A stretch of DNA of 64,000 nt, taken from positions 112,284-176,283 of the forward strand of contig NZ_JOHY01000037.1 in assembly GCF_000721495.1 (NCBI RefSeq). The letters run 5' to 3'. Below, piece after piece: positions 48,298 to 57,584 of this stretch. Positions within the stretch are counted from its first letter, which is position 1; each line of letters begins with the position of its first letter. This stretch comes from Streptomyces sp. NRRL F-5123 (GTDB lineage Bacteria > Actinomycetota > Actinomycetes > Streptomycetales > Streptomycetaceae). The notes under the pieces were generated by a model that saw only the letters and a list, made by a program, of their open reading frames with translations, was not told the DNA's origin and searched no databases. The translations under genes and the position numbers were made by a program.

Positions 48298-48930
48298 ATG
48301 ACGACCCATGCACAGCGTGAACGTCTGCTCCTCGCCGACCTGCTGGAGGCTTCCGGGCCCGACGCGCCGACCCTCTGCGGGAACTGGACGACCCGGGATC
48401 TTGCCGCCCATGTCGTCGTACGCGAACGCCGCGGCGACGCGGCGGCCGGCCTGGTCGTGCCGCGACTCGCGGACCGGCTCGAAAGGGTCCGCCGCGAGTA
48501 CGCGGAGCGCCCGTACGCCGAGCTGATCCGGCTGATCAGGACGGGGCCGCCGCGGCTGTCGCCGTTCGCCCTCAAGCAGCTGGACGAGGCGTCCAACACG
48601 GTGGAGTTCTACGTCCACACCGAGGACGTGCGGCGCGCCGCGCCCGAGTGGACCCCGCGGGAGATCGACCCGGTCTTCGCGGACGCACTGTGGAAGCGGC
48701 TGGAGCGCGCCGCCCGGATCTTCGGCCGCCGCTCCCCCGTCGGCCTGGTGCTGCGTCGCCCGGACGGCCAGACGGTGGTGGCGCACCGCGGCTCGCCCGT
48801 CGTGACCGTCACCGGCGAACCGGCCGAGCTGACGATGTACGCCTTCGGGCGGCAGACGGTCGCGGACGTCACGGCGGAGGGCGAGGCCGACGCGGTGGGC
48901 AAGGCGGCGGTCGCGGAACTCGGCGTCTGA
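48298..48930 (+). CDS. TIGR03085-family DinB-like protein
   Basis: 210 residues. MTTHAQRERLLLADLLEASGPDAPTLCGNWTTRDLAAHVVVRE is the N-terminal part of the mycothiol-dependent maleylpyruvate isomerase/DinB fold, with LCGNWTTRDLAAH and NTVEFYVHTEDVRRA giving the usual three metal-ligand histidines. Probably a metal- and mycothiol-linked enzyme of unknown substrate. Converges with the MFS gene, thirteen bases between stops. Confidence 0.9.
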   Translation: MTTHAQRERLLLADLLEASGPDAPTLCGNWTTRDLAAHVVVRERRGDAAAGLVVPRLADRLERVRREYAERPYAELIRLIRTGPPRLSPFALKQLDEASNTVEFYVHTEDVRRAAPEWTPREIDPVFADALWKRLERAARIFGRRSPVGLVLRRPDGQTVVAHRGSPVVTVTGEPAELTMYAFGRQTVADVTAEGEADAVGKAAVAELGV

Positions 48931-48943
48931 CCGCCCGGCGGCG

Positions 48944-50185
48944 TCAGGGGAGCTCGGCGGTCCGCACGGCCGGCAGGAAGGCCGTGAACGCGCCGCCGAC
49001 GGCCGCGAGCAGGGCGCTGGCCAGGAAGACCGGCGAGGGCCCCAGCGCGCCCGCGGCGGCGGCGAAGAGCGGGTAGGCCAGCGGAGCGAGCCCGAATCCG
49101 GTCAGGCTCATCACGGAGGTGACCCGGCCGAGGTAGCCGGGTGCGGTGGCGGTCTGGATCAGCGCGGTCGCGAGCCCCCCGCACACCCCGCAGACCAGCC
49201 CGGCCACGAACGCGGTGGCGGCCGCGGCGGCGAGCGCGGGCCAGATCCCGATGAGGCCGAGGGCCGCGCTCCCCACCAGCAGCGTCGCGATCTGCACGGC
49301 CCCGGCCCGGCGTATCCGCCCGCGGGCGGCCAGCAGCGCCGCGCTGAGGGCGGCGCCGGCGCCGAACGCGGCGATCACCCAGCCGTAGCCGCTCGCGCCC
49401 CAGCCGCGCCGCTCGGCGAGCAGCACCATGCCGACGTTCATCGGACCGGCCAGGCCCAGCTCGCACAGCGCGCCGGACAGCACCAGCGGGCCGACCAGCG
49501 GGTGCCGCCGGATGTAGCCGAGCCCGTCGCGCAGCTCCCTCCCCGCGGGTGCCCGGGTCGCCGCGGGGCGCGGGCCGGGGTCGATACGGGTGCCGAGCAG
49601 CAGCGGCACGGACGCCGCGAAGAACAGCCCGGCGACCAGGAAGGCCGTGGCGCCGCCGCCCAGGCCCATCGCGAGCCCGCCCGCGGGCGGCCCTGCGACC
49701 TGCCCGAGCCGCACCACGAGCGCGCGCAGGCCCTGTACCCGTACGAGCTGGTCGGAGGTGGTGATACGCGGCGGCAGCGCGCCGACGGCGGGCATGAACA
49801 GCGCGTCGACCACGCCGAAGGCCAGCGCCAGCGCGACCAGCAGCCACAGCCCCGGCGAGGCCGCCGCGAGCCCGGCCGCGGCGGCGAGGATCAGCACGCA
49901 GCGCACCGCGTCGCTGCCGATGACCACCCGGCGCGGCCCGAAGCGGTCGGCGACCACTCCCCCGCCGAGCATGAGGAGCGCCCTCGGCACCGCCCCCGCC
50001 GCCATGACCAGGCCGACCTGCGCGGCGGGCACGGCCCGGGCGGCGGCGAAGCCGAGGGCGACGAAGTAGACGGAGTCGCCGAGCATCGAGGCGGTGTAGG
50101 CGCCGAGCCAGCGCAGCACGTTGCCGTCCCGGTACGCGGGCCGGCCGGTGCCTGTCGCGGCGGCGGCTGTCGCGGTCGGGGCCAT
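48944..50185 (-). CDS. MFS exporter
   Basis: 413 residues with twelve predicted hydrophobic segments; ATG 50185 behind GAGGAGACCGG. Major facilitator pattern GGVVADRFGPRRVVIGSDAVR between helices 2 and 3, and ATALIQTATAPGYLGRVTSVMSL in the second half, which resembles the enterobactin/macrolide-type exporters. Substrate unknown. It lies directly downstream of the ArsR-like regulator on the same strand, 71 bases apart, so the regulator may control it. Confidence 0.92.
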   Translation of the reverse strand: MAPTATAAAATGTGRPAYRDGNVLRWLGAYTASMLGDSVYFVALGFAAARAVPAAQVGLVMAAGAVPRALLMLGGGVVADRFGPRRVVIGSDAVRCVLILAAAAGLAAASPGLWLLVALALAFGVVDALFMPAVGALPPRITTSDQLVRVQGLRALVVRLGQVAGPPAGGLAMGLGGGATAFLVAGLFFAASVPLLLGTRIDPGPRPAATRAPAGRELRDGLGYIRRHPLVGPLVLSGALCELGLAGPMNVGMVLLAERRGWGASGYGWVIAAFGAGAALSAALLAARGRIRRAGAVQIATLLVGSAALGLIGIWPALAAAAATAFVAGLVCGVCGGLATALIQTATAPGYLGRVTSVMSLTGFGLAPLAYPLFAAAAGALGPSPVFLASALLAAVGGAFTAFLPAVRTAELP

Positions 50186-50256
50186 GGGCCGGTCTCCTCA
50201 ACATCGGGACGGACGGTCGGGGGCGGCGTCGGGAGCGGGGCGTCAGGGGCGGGGCG

Positions 50257-50871
50257 TCAGGGGCGGAAGGGGAAGCCGTACATCTGCACGGCGACGTGCT
50301 CTCGGCCCGCGGTGTCGCCTGCCTCCTCGGCGGCCCGTCCCCGGTCGGTCCAGCGCTGCATCAGCTCGGTGACCTCGTCGGCCATCTGCTGGAGTTCGGC
50401 GGCGGTGAGGAGCGGCATGAACTCCGAGGAGAAGGACGCGTCGGTCCACTCCCGCGGCCAGGCCGCCTGCTGGTCGAGGAACTGCTCGTAGCGCTCGGCG
50501 CGGGTGGCGAGCAGCTGCCGGGTGACCTGCGCGAGGACGGCGGCGCCTTCCGGGCGGTCGGCGAAGTCGGCGCTGCGGAAGGACCAGCCGCGGTCGGTGG
50601 AGACCTTCCACCAGCGCTCGCGGCCGTCCGTGCCGGGGCCCGGGTCCTCGGTGATGAAGCCGTGCGCGGACATCTTCCGCAGGTGGTAGCTGACCAGCGA
50701 GACGGCCTCGTCGACCTGGTCGGCCAGATGGGAGGCGGTGGCGCTGCGGGCGGTGAGGAGGGCCCGGTAGAGGCGGATGCGCAAGGGGTGGGTGAAGACC
50801 TTGAGCGCGTCGAGGTCGGTGATCTGGTACATGCCACCGGGGGTGCCGGGAGTGCTGTTCTGGTCGCTCAC
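50257..50871 (-). CDS. ArsR-like winged-helix transcriptional regulator
   Basis: 204 residues from GTG 50871 (VSDQNSTPGTPGGMYQITDL) with GGTGGG just upstream. Residues 18-95 form a winged helix: LDALKVFTHPLRIRLYRALL, ATASHLADQVDEAVSLVSYHLRKMSAHGFI, then DGRERWWKVS. The C-terminal half is helical and acidic, probably dimerisation or ligand sensing; no metal-binding Cys motif is seen, so it is not an arsenic sensor. Divergent from the methyltransferase, with a perfect operator-like palindrome between them. Confidence 0.9.
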   Translation of the reverse strand: MSDQNSTPGTPGGMYQITDLDALKVFTHPLRIRLYRALLTARSATASHLADQVDEAVSLVSYHLRKMSAHGFITEDPGPGTDGRERWWKVSTDRGWSFRSADFADRPEGAAVLAQVTRQLLATRAERYEQFLDQQAAWPREWTDASFSSEFMPLLTAAELQQMADEVTELMQRWTDRGRAAEEAGDTAGREHVAVQMYGFPFRP

Positions 50872-50889
50872 CCCACCGAGGTTAGATAC

Positions 50890-50931
50890 GAAAGAAATAT
50901 TGCACAACTATATTTGCGCAATATTTCTTTC
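50890..50931. promoter_or_regulatory. 14+14 perfect inverted repeat, likely operator of the ArsR-like regulator
   Basis: GAAAGAAATATTGC (50890-50903) is repeated exactly inverted at 50918-50931, with a 14-base centre containing TATATT. It is strikingly A/T-rich in a G/C-rich genome. The right half also contains the smaller palindrome ATATT-TGCGC-AATAT (50910-50924). It occupies the space between divergent starts at 50871 and 50980. Confidence 0.85.
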
Positions 50932-50979
50932 TCACCTGATCGCGCCCCTCCGCTCCCGGCCGGAGGGCAGGATGCCGCC

Positions 50980-51582
50980 ATGTCTCTTGACGGCACCCGC
51001 GCACACCTCAGCGGTCCCGGTGACCTGCCGCCCCTCGTCGAGCGTGCGGCACGGACGGCGACCCGGCTGGACTTCCCCTACTCCTGCCGCCCCGAACAGG
51101 GCCGGCTGCTGCACGCGCTCGCGGCGGGCGCGCAGCGCATCGGCGAGACCGGCACCGGTTGCGGGGTGGGCCTGGCCTGGCTGGCCTCCGGCATGCGGAG
51201 CGGCGCCACCGCCGTGAGCGTCGAGCAGGACGCGGAGCGCGCGAAGGCGGCGGCGGAGCTCTTCGCGCCGCTCGCGCCCCGGGTCACCGTGCGGCAGGGC
51301 GACTGGACGGCGATCGCCGAGCACGGCCCCTTCGACCTGCTCGTCCTCGACGGCGGCGGCCAGGCCAAGGGCGGGGCCGCCGCCGACCCGTCGGCGCTGC
51401 TCACCCCGGGCGGCGTCCTGGTCATCGACGACTTCACGCCCTCGCACGGCGCCCCGCCCGTCCACAACGGCGCCCCGGACACCGCCCGGCTGCACTGGCT
51501 CGACCACCCGGCCCTGCGGACGGTGGAGATCCCGCTCGCGCCCGACCTGTCGACCCTGGTCTGCACGCGGACCGGCCGCTGA
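50980..51582 (+). CDS. SAM-dependent O-methyltransferase-like protein
   Basis: 200 residues from ATG 50980 with ggagggcagg upstream. Class I methyltransferase fold: GETGTGCGVGLAWLASG (motif I with an atypical first position), VSVEQDAERAKAAAELF (motif II acid), VRQGDWTAI, and DLLVLDGGGQAKGG with VLVIDDFTPS. Resembles catechol O-methyltransferase-type family 3. Possibly regulated by the divergent ArsR-like protein. Ends 12 bases before the convergent hisF stop. Confidence 0.85.
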   Translation: MSLDGTRAHLSGPGDLPPLVERAARTATRLDFPYSCRPEQGRLLHALAAGAQRIGETGTGCGVGLAWLASGMRSGATAVSVEQDAERAKAAAELFAPLAPRVTVRQGDWTAIAEHGPFDLLVLDGGGQAKGGAAADPSALLTPGGVLVIDDFTPSHGAPPVHNGAPDTARLHWLDHPALRTVEIPLAPDLSTLVCTRTGR

Positions 51583-51594
51583 GCCGCGGGGCCG

Positions 51595-52353
51595 CTACCT
51601 GACGGGGTGGCCCGCCTCGCGCAGCGCCGACTTGACCTCGGGGATCCGCAGGTCGCCGAAGTGGAAGACGGAGGCCGCGAGCACCGCGTCCGCTCCCGCC
51701 GCGACGGCCGGCGCGAAGTCGTCGAGCCGGCCCGCGCCGCCGGAGGCGATGACCGGCACCGACACCCGGGCGCGCACCGCGGCGATCATCTCGGTGTCGT
51801 AGCCGTCCTTCGTGCCGTCGGCGTCCATCGAGTTGAGCAGGATCTCGCCCGCGCCCAGCTCGGCGGCCCGCTCGGCCCACTCGACCGCGTCGATGCCCGT
51901 GCCGCGGCGGCCGCCGTGCGTGGTGACCTCGAAGCCCTCGCCGGAGGCGGCGCGCCGGGCGTCGACCGACAGCACGAGCACCTGGCGCCCGAAGCGCTCG
52001 GCGATCTCCCGCAGCAGCTCGGGCCGGGCGATGGCCGCGGTGTTGACTCCGACCTTGTCGGCGCCGGCCCGCAGCAGCTTGTCGACGTCGTCGGCGCTGC
52101 GCACGCCGCCGCCCACGGTGAGCGGGATGAAGACCTGCTCGGCGGTGCGGCGCACCACGTCGTAGGTGGTCTCGCGGTCGCCGGAGGAGGCGGTGATGTC
52201 GAGGAAGGTCAGCTCGTCGGCGCCCTGGGCGTCGTAGAGCCGGGCCATCTCGACCGGGTCGCCGGCGTCGCGCAGGTTCTGGAAGTTGACGCCCTTGACG
52301 ACCCGTCCGCCGTCCACGTCGAGGCAGGGGATGACGCGTACGGCGAGTGTCAT
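51595..52353 (-). CDS. hisF: imidazole glycerol phosphate synthase cyclase subunit
   Basis: 252 residues; TIM-barrel cyclase that uses ammonia from HisH. Catalytic Asp residues lie in [16 protein letters not shown] and [10 protein letters not shown]; phosphate sites GGGVRS and ASGGAG. ATG 52353 overlaps the ridA stop by four bases (ATGA). Last gene of the his operon. Confidence 0.98.
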   Translation of the reverse strand: MTLAVRVIPCLDVDGGRVVKGVNFQNLRDAGDPVEMARLYDAQGADELTFLDITASSGDRETTYDVVRRTAEQVFIPLTVGGGVRSADDVDKLLRAGADKVGVNTAAIARPELLREIAERFGRQVLVLSVDARRAASGEGFEVTTHGGRRGTGIDAVEWAERAAELGAGEILLNSMDADGTKDGYDTEMIAAVRARVSVPVIASGGAGRLDDFAPAVAAGADAVLAASVFHFGDLRIPEVKSALREAGHPVR

Positions 52354-52835
52354 GCCGGGTCTCCTCGGTCTTCTCGTTCTTCTCGGGTTTCTGACTCTTC
52401 CCGGGCTCCCCGGGCTCCCCGGGCGTCCCGGGCTTCCCGCGATCCGCCGAACGCCTCGATCTCGACCTGCACCAGCACCCGGGAGTCCGTGAAGCCGGCC
52501 ACCACCACCATGGTGGACACCGGGCGGACCGCGCCGAGCACCTCGGCGTGGGCGCGGCCCACGTCGTCGGCGTCCCGGGCATGGCTCAGGTACAGCCGGG
52601 TGCGGACCACGCTGTCCGCGCCCAGGCCGAACGGTTCGAGCGCGGCGAGCGCGTTGCGCAGCGCCAGCAGCGCCTGCTCGTACGGGCTGCCCTCGCCGCG
52701 CACCTCGCCGTCGACGACGGGCAGGGTGCCGGACACCAGGACCCTGTCCCCCGCGGCGACGGCGTGCGCGAAACCGTAGGCCTCCTCCAGCGGACTGCCG
52801 GACTGCTCACGCCGTACTGCGGGGTTCGGGGTCAT
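52350..52835 (-). CDS. RidA-family protein (enamine/imine deaminase-like)
   Basis: 161 residues from ATG 52835, overlapping the priA stop by four bases. YjgF/RidA fold: [63 protein letters not shown] (Arg that binds the carboxylate) and [26 protein letters not shown]. After the normal end there is a charged tail [20 protein letters not shown] and further Arg/Glu repeats, coded by cccgggctc-type repeats. Embedded between priA and hisF with coupling on both sides. Confidence 0.93.
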   Translation of the reverse strand: MTPNPAVRREQSGSPLEEAYGFAHAVAAGDRVLVSGTLPVVDGEVRGEGSPYEQALLALRNALAALEPFGLGADSVVRTRLYLSHARDADDVGRAHAEVLGAVRPVSTMVVVAGFTDSRVLVQVEIEAFGGSREARDARGARGAREESETREEREDRGDPA

Positions 52836-53560
52836 CGGGACACAGCCTCCAGGGCCTCTTCGAGCGTGAACGCCTTCGCGTAGAGCGCCTTTCCCACGAT
52901 CGCGCCTTCCACGCCCTGCGGGACGAGGGAGGCGATCGCGCGCAGGTCGTCCAGGCTGCTCACGCCGCCGGACGCGACGACCGGGCGGTCGGTGGCCGCG
53001 CAGACGCCGGACAGCAGCTCCAGGTTGGGGCCCTGCAGCGTGCCGTCCTTGTTGATGTCGGTCACGACGTAGCGGGCGCAGCCCTCGGAGTCCAGGCGGG
53101 CCAGCGTCTCGTAGAGGTCGCCGCCGTCGCGCGTCCAGCCGCGGCCGCGCAGGGTGGTGCCGCGCACGTCGAGGCCCACCGCGATCTTGTCGCCGTACTG
53201 CGCGATGACCTTCGCGACCCACTCCGGGGTCTCCAGCGCCGCGGTGCCGAGGTTGACCCGGGTGCAGCCGGTGGCGAGCGCCGCGGCGAGCGTGTCGTCG
53301 TCGCGGATGCCGCCGGACAGCTCGACCTTGATGTCCATGCTGCGGGCGACCTCGGCGATCTGCGCCCGGTTGTCGCCGGTGCCGAAGGCCGCGTCCAGGT
53401 CGACCAGATGCAGCCACTCCGCGCCCGCGCTCTGCCAGGCGAGTGCGGCGGCCATCGGGTCGCCGTACGACGTCTCGGAGCCGGACTCGCCGTGCACGAG
53501 GCGTACGGCCTGGCCGTCGCGGACGTCGACGGCGGGGAGCAGTTCGAGCGTGGTGGTCAT
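52832..53560 (-). CDS. priA: bifunctional HisA/TrpF isomerase PriA
   Basis: 242 residues from ATG 53560 ([21 protein letters not shown]), GAGGACG upstream. In streptomycetes this single barrel isomerises both ProFAR (histidine) and PRA (tryptophan). Catalytic Asp in PAVDVRDG and [10 protein letters not shown]; conserved Arg in [26 protein letters not shown] and GAIVGKALY phosphate sites. No separate trpF is seen in the window, consistent with dual function. Confidence 0.96.
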   Translation of the reverse strand: MTTTLELLPAVDVRDGQAVRLVHGESGSETSYGDPMAAALAWQSAGAEWLHLVDLDAAFGTGDNRAQIAEVARSMDIKVELSGGIRDDDTLAAALATGCTRVNLGTAALETPEWVAKVIAQYGDKIAVGLDVRGTTLRGRGWTRDGGDLYETLARLDSEGCARYVVTDINKDGTLQGPNLELLSGVCAATDRPVVASGGVSSLDDLRAIASLVPQGVEGAIVGKALYAKAFTLEEALEAVSR

Positions 53561-53631
53561 CGGGGGTCGTCCTCGGGTCATGGGTGAGCGGTGGGGCTTG
53601 GCGGGCGGCGCCCCGGGCAGGGCCGCCGGGC

Positions 53632-54267
53632 CTAGAAGGTGTCGAGCCAGTTGCGCAGCAGCAGCGCGCCCGCCTCGCCGGACTTCTCCGGGTGGAACTG
53701 CGTGGCCCACAGCGGGCCGTTCTCCACCGCGGCGACGAACGGCTCGCCGTGCGTGGACCAGGTCACCTGCGGGCTGCGGATGCGGTCGCTGCGCTCGTCC
53801 ATCTCCCAGCGGCGCACCGCGTAGGAGTGCACGAAGTAGTAGCGGGTGTCGGCGTCCGTCCCGGCGAAGAGCCGGGAGTCCGCGGGGGCCTTCACCGTGT
53901 TCCAGCCCATGTGCGGGACGACGGGCGCCCGCAGCGGCTCCACCGTGCCGGGCCACTCGTCCAGGCCCTCGGTCTCCACGCCGTGCTCGATGCCGCGGGC
54001 GAAGAGGATCTGCATGCCGACGCAGATGCCCATGACGGGCCGCCCGCCGGCCAGCCGCCGGCCCACTATCCAGTCGCCGCGGACCTCCTTCAGCCCGGCC
54101 ATGCACGCCGCGAAGGCGCCCACGCCGGGCACCAGCAGCCCGTCGGCGGCCATGGCCTTGTCGTAGTCGGCGGTGATCTCGACGTCGGCCCCGGCGTGCG
54201 CGAGGGCGCGCTCGGCGGAGCGGATGTTGCCGAAGCCGTAGTCCAGTACGACGACGCTCTTGCTCAT
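53632..54267 (-). CDS. hisH: imidazole glycerol phosphate synthase glutaminase subunit
   Basis: 211 residues; releases ammonia from glutamine for HisF. Catalytic triad: Cys in [10 protein letters not shown], His and Glu in [15 protein letters not shown]-terminal [12 protein letters not shown] typical. ATG 54267 ten bases after the small membrane gene. Confidence 0.97.
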   Translation of the reverse strand: MSKSVVVLDYGFGNIRSAERALAHAGADVEITADYDKAMAADGLLVPGVGAFAACMAGLKEVRGDWIVGRRLAGGRPVMGICVGMQILFARGIEHGVETEGLDEWPGTVEPLRAPVVPHMGWNTVKAPADSRLFAGTDADTRYYFVHSYAVRRWEMDERSDRIRSPQVTWSTHGEPFVAAVENGPLWATQFHPEKSGEAGALLLRNWLDTF

Positions 54268-54277
54268 GTCCGTCCCC

Positions 54278-54430
54278 CTAGAGCTGGAGCAGACCGGTGA
54301 CGAGTGCCATCACCGATCCGATGGCCAGCAGCGCGATCAGCGACCTGGACTGCTTCTGCTGCCAGAACGAGTAGACCCCGCCGGCGAGGAACAGCCCCAG
54401 CAGGATGAAGAGGGTCGATCCCTTGTTCAC
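54278..54430 (-). CDS. small two-helix membrane protein in the his operon
   Basis: A 50-residue frame between hisH and hisB: GTG 54430, [20 protein letters not shown], then [20 protein letters not shown] and a hydrophobic end LVTGLLQL. Two membrane helices joined by a short basic loop (QQKQSR). It starts two bases after the hisB stop, with AAGGGCG inside the hisB end as ribosome binding site, and stops ten bases before hisH, so it fills the gap exactly. Too small for routine calling; function unknown. Confidence 0.85.
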   Translation of the reverse strand: MNKGSTLFILLGLFLAGGVYSFWQQKQSRSLIALLAIGSVMALVTGLLQL

Positions 54431-54432
54431 GG

Positions 54433-55026
54433 CTACAGCGCGCCCTTCGTCGACGGCAGGATTCCCGCCGCCCGCGGGTCACGCTCACTGGCGTACCGCA
54501 GGGCGCGGGCGAGGGCCTTGAACTGGCACTCGACGATGTGGTGGGCGTTGCGCCCGTAGGGCACGTGGACGTGCAGCGCGATCTGCGCCTGGGCGACGAA
54601 GGACTCCAGGATGTGCCGGGTCATCGTGGTGTCGTACGTGCCGATCATCGGCGCCATGGTCTCCGGCTCGGTGTGCACCAGGTACGGGCGGCCGGAGAGG
54701 TCGACGGTGACCTGCGCGAGCGACTCGTCGAGCGGGACGGTGCAGTTGCCGAAGCGGTAGATCCCCACCTTGTCGCCGAGCGCCTGCTTGAAGGCGGCGC
54801 CGAGCGCGAGGGCGGTGTCCTCGATGGTGTGGTGGGTGTCGATGTGCAGGTCGCCCTCGGTCTTGACCGACAGGTCGAACAGCCCGTGCCGGCCGAGCTG
54901 GTCGAGCATGTGGTCGTAGAAACCGACGCCCGTGGACACCGACACCTGCCCGGTGCCGTCCAGGTCGATCTCGACGACCACCGAGGTTTCCTTGGTGGTG
55001 CGCTCGATGCGGCCCACGCGGCTCAT
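54433..55026 (-). CDS. hisB: imidazoleglycerol-phosphate dehydratase
   Basis: 197 residues from ATG 55026 ([16 protein letters not shown]), chosen over ATG 55044 because GGAGGAG lies between them at the right distance. Metal ligands in [27 protein letters not shown] and [15 protein letters not shown]. Monofunctional enzyme without the phosphatase domain. Confidence 0.97.
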   Translation of the reverse strand: MSRVGRIERTTKETSVVVEIDLDGTGQVSVSTGVGFYDHMLDQLGRHGLFDLSVKTEGDLHIDTHHTIEDTALALGAAFKQALGDKVGIYRFGNCTVPLDESLAQVTVDLSGRPYLVHTEPETMAPMIGTYDTTMTRHILESFVAQAQIALHVHVPYGRNAHHIVECQFKALARALRYASERDPRAAGILPSTKGAL

Positions 55027-55040
55027 GCGCGTCTCCTCCG

Positions 55041-56147
55041 TCATGCTGTGTGCTCCTTGAAGACCGCGCGCGCCGCGTCCAGGAACGCGTCGTTCTCGGC
55101 GGGGGTGCCGACCGAGACCCGCAGCCGGCCGGGGACCGAGAGGTCCCGGACCAGCACGCCGTGCGCGAGGATCGCCTCCCAGGCGGTGCGGTTGTCGGCG
55201 AAGACGCCGAACTGCACGAAGTTCGCGTCAGAGGCGGTGACCTGGTAGCCGATCGCGGTCAGCTCGCGGACGACGCGGTCGCGCTCGGTCTTGAGCTGCT
55301 CGACGTAGCCGAGCAGGGTGTCGGTGTGCTCCAGCGCGGCGAGCGCGGTGGCCTGGGTGACGGCCGACAGGTGGTAGGGCAGCCGGACCAGCTGCACCGC
55401 GTCCACCACCGCCGGGTCGGCGGCGAGGTAGCCCAGGCGCAGCCCTGCGGCGCCGAAGGCCTTGGACATGGTGCGGGTCAGCACCAGGTTGGGGCGGCCC
55501 TCGATGAGCGGCAGCAGCGACGGCTGGTGCGAGAACTCGCCGTACGCCTCGTCGATCACGACCAGCGCCGGGCCCCGTTCCTGCGCCGCGTCGTACAGCG
55601 CGACGACGGTCTCGGCGGAGACGGCCGTGCCGGTCGGGTTGTTGGGCGAGCACACGAACACCACCTCGGGGCGGCGCTCGGCGATCTCCGCGACGGCGGC
55701 GGCGAGGTCGATCGTGAAGTCGTCGCGCCGCGGCCCCGAGATCCAGCCGGTGCCGGTGCCGCGGGAGATCAGCGCGTGCATCGAGTACGACGGCTCGAAG
55801 CCGATCGCCCGGCGGCCGGGACCGCCGAAGGTCTGCAGCAGCTGCTGGATGATCTCGTTGGAGCCGTTGGCCGCCCACACCTGCTCGGGCGTCACCGCGT
55901 GGCCCGCGGTCTTGGCGAGGTACGCGGCGAGCGCGGTGCGCAGCTCGACCGCGTCGCGGTCCGGGTAGCGGTTGAGGCCGCGCGCGGCCTCGGCCACCCG
56001 CTCGGCGATCCGGGCGACGAGGGCGTCGGGCAGCGGGTACGGGTTCTCGTTGGTGTTGAGCCGCACGGGCACGTCGAGCTGCGGGGCGCCGTACGGGGAC
56101 TTGCCGCGCAGCTCGTCGCGGATGGGCAGGTCGTCGATACGGGTCAC
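55041..56147 (-). CDS. hisC: histidinol-phosphate aminotransferase
   Basis: 368 residues from GTG 56147 ([23 protein letters not shown]), overlapping the hisD stop by four bases (GTGA), with GGGAGG upstream. PLP enzyme: [37 protein letters not shown] and Schiff-base Lys in [17 protein letters not shown]. Confidence 0.97.
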   Translation of the reverse strand: MTRIDDLPIRDELRGKSPYGAPQLDVPVRLNTNENPYPLPDALVARIAERVAEAARGLNRYPDRDAVELRTALAAYLAKTAGHAVTPEQVWAANGSNEIIQQLLQTFGGPGRRAIGFEPSYSMHALISRGTGTGWISGPRRDDFTIDLAAAVAEIAERRPEVVFVCSPNNPTGTAVSAETVVALYDAAQERGPALVVIDEAYGEFSHQPSLLPLIEGRPNLVLTRTMSKAFGAAGLRLGYLAADPAVVDAVQLVRLPYHLSAVTQATALAALEHTDTLLGYVEQLKTERDRVVRELTAIGYQVTASDANFVQFGVFADNRTAWEAILAHGVLVRDLSVPGRLRVSVGTPAENDAFLDAARAVFKEHTA

Positions 56148-57460
56148 TGCGCCGCGCCTCCCTCGAACCTGATCTGCACCGCGGCGCCGTGCGCCGGCAG
56201 GTCCTCGGCGTTGGCGAGCGTCACGACGTGGCCGGCGACGTCGGCGAGGGCGTCGCGGGAGTAGTCGACGACGTGGATGCCGCGCAGGAAGGACTGCACG
56301 GACAGGCCCGAGGAGTGGCAGGCGCAGCCGCCGGTGGGCAGGACGTGGTTGGAACCGGCGCAGTAGTCGCCGAGCGAGACGGGGGCGTGCGGGCCGACGA
56401 AGACCGCGCCCGCGTTGCGCACCCGGGCGGCGACGGCGGCGGCGTCCCGGGTCTGGATCTCCAGGTGCTCGGCGGCGTAGGCGTCGACCACCTCCAGGCC
56501 CTGGTCGAGGGTGTCGACCAGCACGGTCGCGGACTGCCGGCCGGACAGCGCGGCGGTGATCCGCTCGCGGTGCCGGGCGGCGGCGACCTGGACGTCCAGC
56601 TCCTTGTCGACGGCGTCGGCCAGCTCCGCGGAGGTGCTGACCAGCACCGCGGCGGCCAGCGGGTCGTGCTCGGCCTGGCTGATGAGGTCGGCGGCGACGA
56701 AGGCGGGGTCGGCGGAGTCGTCGGCGAGGATCGCGATCTCGGTGGGCCCGGCCTCGGCGTCGATGCCGATCCGGCCCTTGAGCAGGCGCTTGGCGGCGGC
56801 CACGTAGATGTTGCCGGGGCCGGTGACCAGGTCGACCGGGCGGCAGTCCTCGGTGCCGTAGGCGAACATCGCGACGGCCTGGGCGCCGCCGGCCGCGTAC
56901 ACCTCGGTCACGCCGAGCAGCGCGCACGCCGCGAGGATCGTCGGGTGCGGCAGGCCGCCGAACTCCTTCTGCGAGGGCGAGGACACCGCGATGCCCTCGA
57001 CGCCCGCCTCCTGCGCAGGCACCACGTTCATCACCACGGAGGACGGGTAGACGGCGATGCCGCCGGGCACGTACAGCCCGACGCGCCGCACCGGGACCCA
57101 CCGCTCGGTGACCGTGCCGCCGGGCACGACCTGTGTCGTGACGTCCGTACGCCGCTGCTCGCGGTGCACCAGCCGGGCCCGCCGGATCGACTCCTCCAGC
57201 GCCGCCCGCACCGCCGGGTCCAGCTCCGCGAGGGCGTCGGTGAGGGCCTGCGCGGGCACCCGCAGCGAGGCGGGGCGCACACCGTCGAAGCGCTCCCCGA
57301 AATCGAGCACCGCCGCCGAGCCGCGATGCCGTACGTCGTCGCAGATGGGCCGCACAGCCTCAAGGGCGGCCTCGACGTCGAAGTCGGCACGGGGCAGCAG
57401 GTCGCGGTCGATCCCGCCCTCGGGGAAGGCGGCACCGCGCAGATCGATTCGGGAGATCAC
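56144..57460 (-). CDS. hisD: histidinol dehydrogenase
   Basis: 438 residues from GTG 57460 ([15 protein letters not shown]). Last two steps of histidine synthesis. Conserved [60 protein letters not shown] and [11 protein letters not shown] supply NAD, zinc and catalytic His/Glu residues. First gene of the his operon; promoter lies in 57461-57584 opposite the next gene. Confidence 0.98.
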   Translation of the reverse strand: MISRIDLRGAAFPEGGIDRDLLPRADFDVEAALEAVRPICDDVRHRGSAAVLDFGERFDGVRPASLRVPAQALTDALAELDPAVRAALEESIRRARLVHREQRRTDVTTQVVPGGTVTERWVPVRRVGLYVPGGIAVYPSSVVMNVVPAQEAGVEGIAVSSPSQKEFGGLPHPTILAACALLGVTEVYAAGGAQAVAMFAYGTEDCRPVDLVTGPGNIYVAAAKRLLKGRIGIDAEAGPTEIAILADDSADPAFVAADLISQAEHDPLAAAVLVSTSAELADAVDKELDVQVAAARHRERITAALSGRQSATVLVDTLDQGLEVVDAYAAEHLEIQTRDAAAVAARVRNAGAVFVGPHAPVSLGDYCAGSNHVLPTGGCACHSSGLSVQSFLRGIHVVDYSRDALADVAGHVVTLANAEDLPAHGAAVQIRFEGGAAQ

Positions 57461-57584
57461 GCTGCCAAGTGTAGAGACCCGGACAGGCCGCCCGGCCGCG
57501 CCATCCACTCCGTGATACGAGCGGTCCCGCCCCGGCCCGGCGGGCACTAGCGTGTCGGCGTCGGGATACGGGGAGGGGACACCG

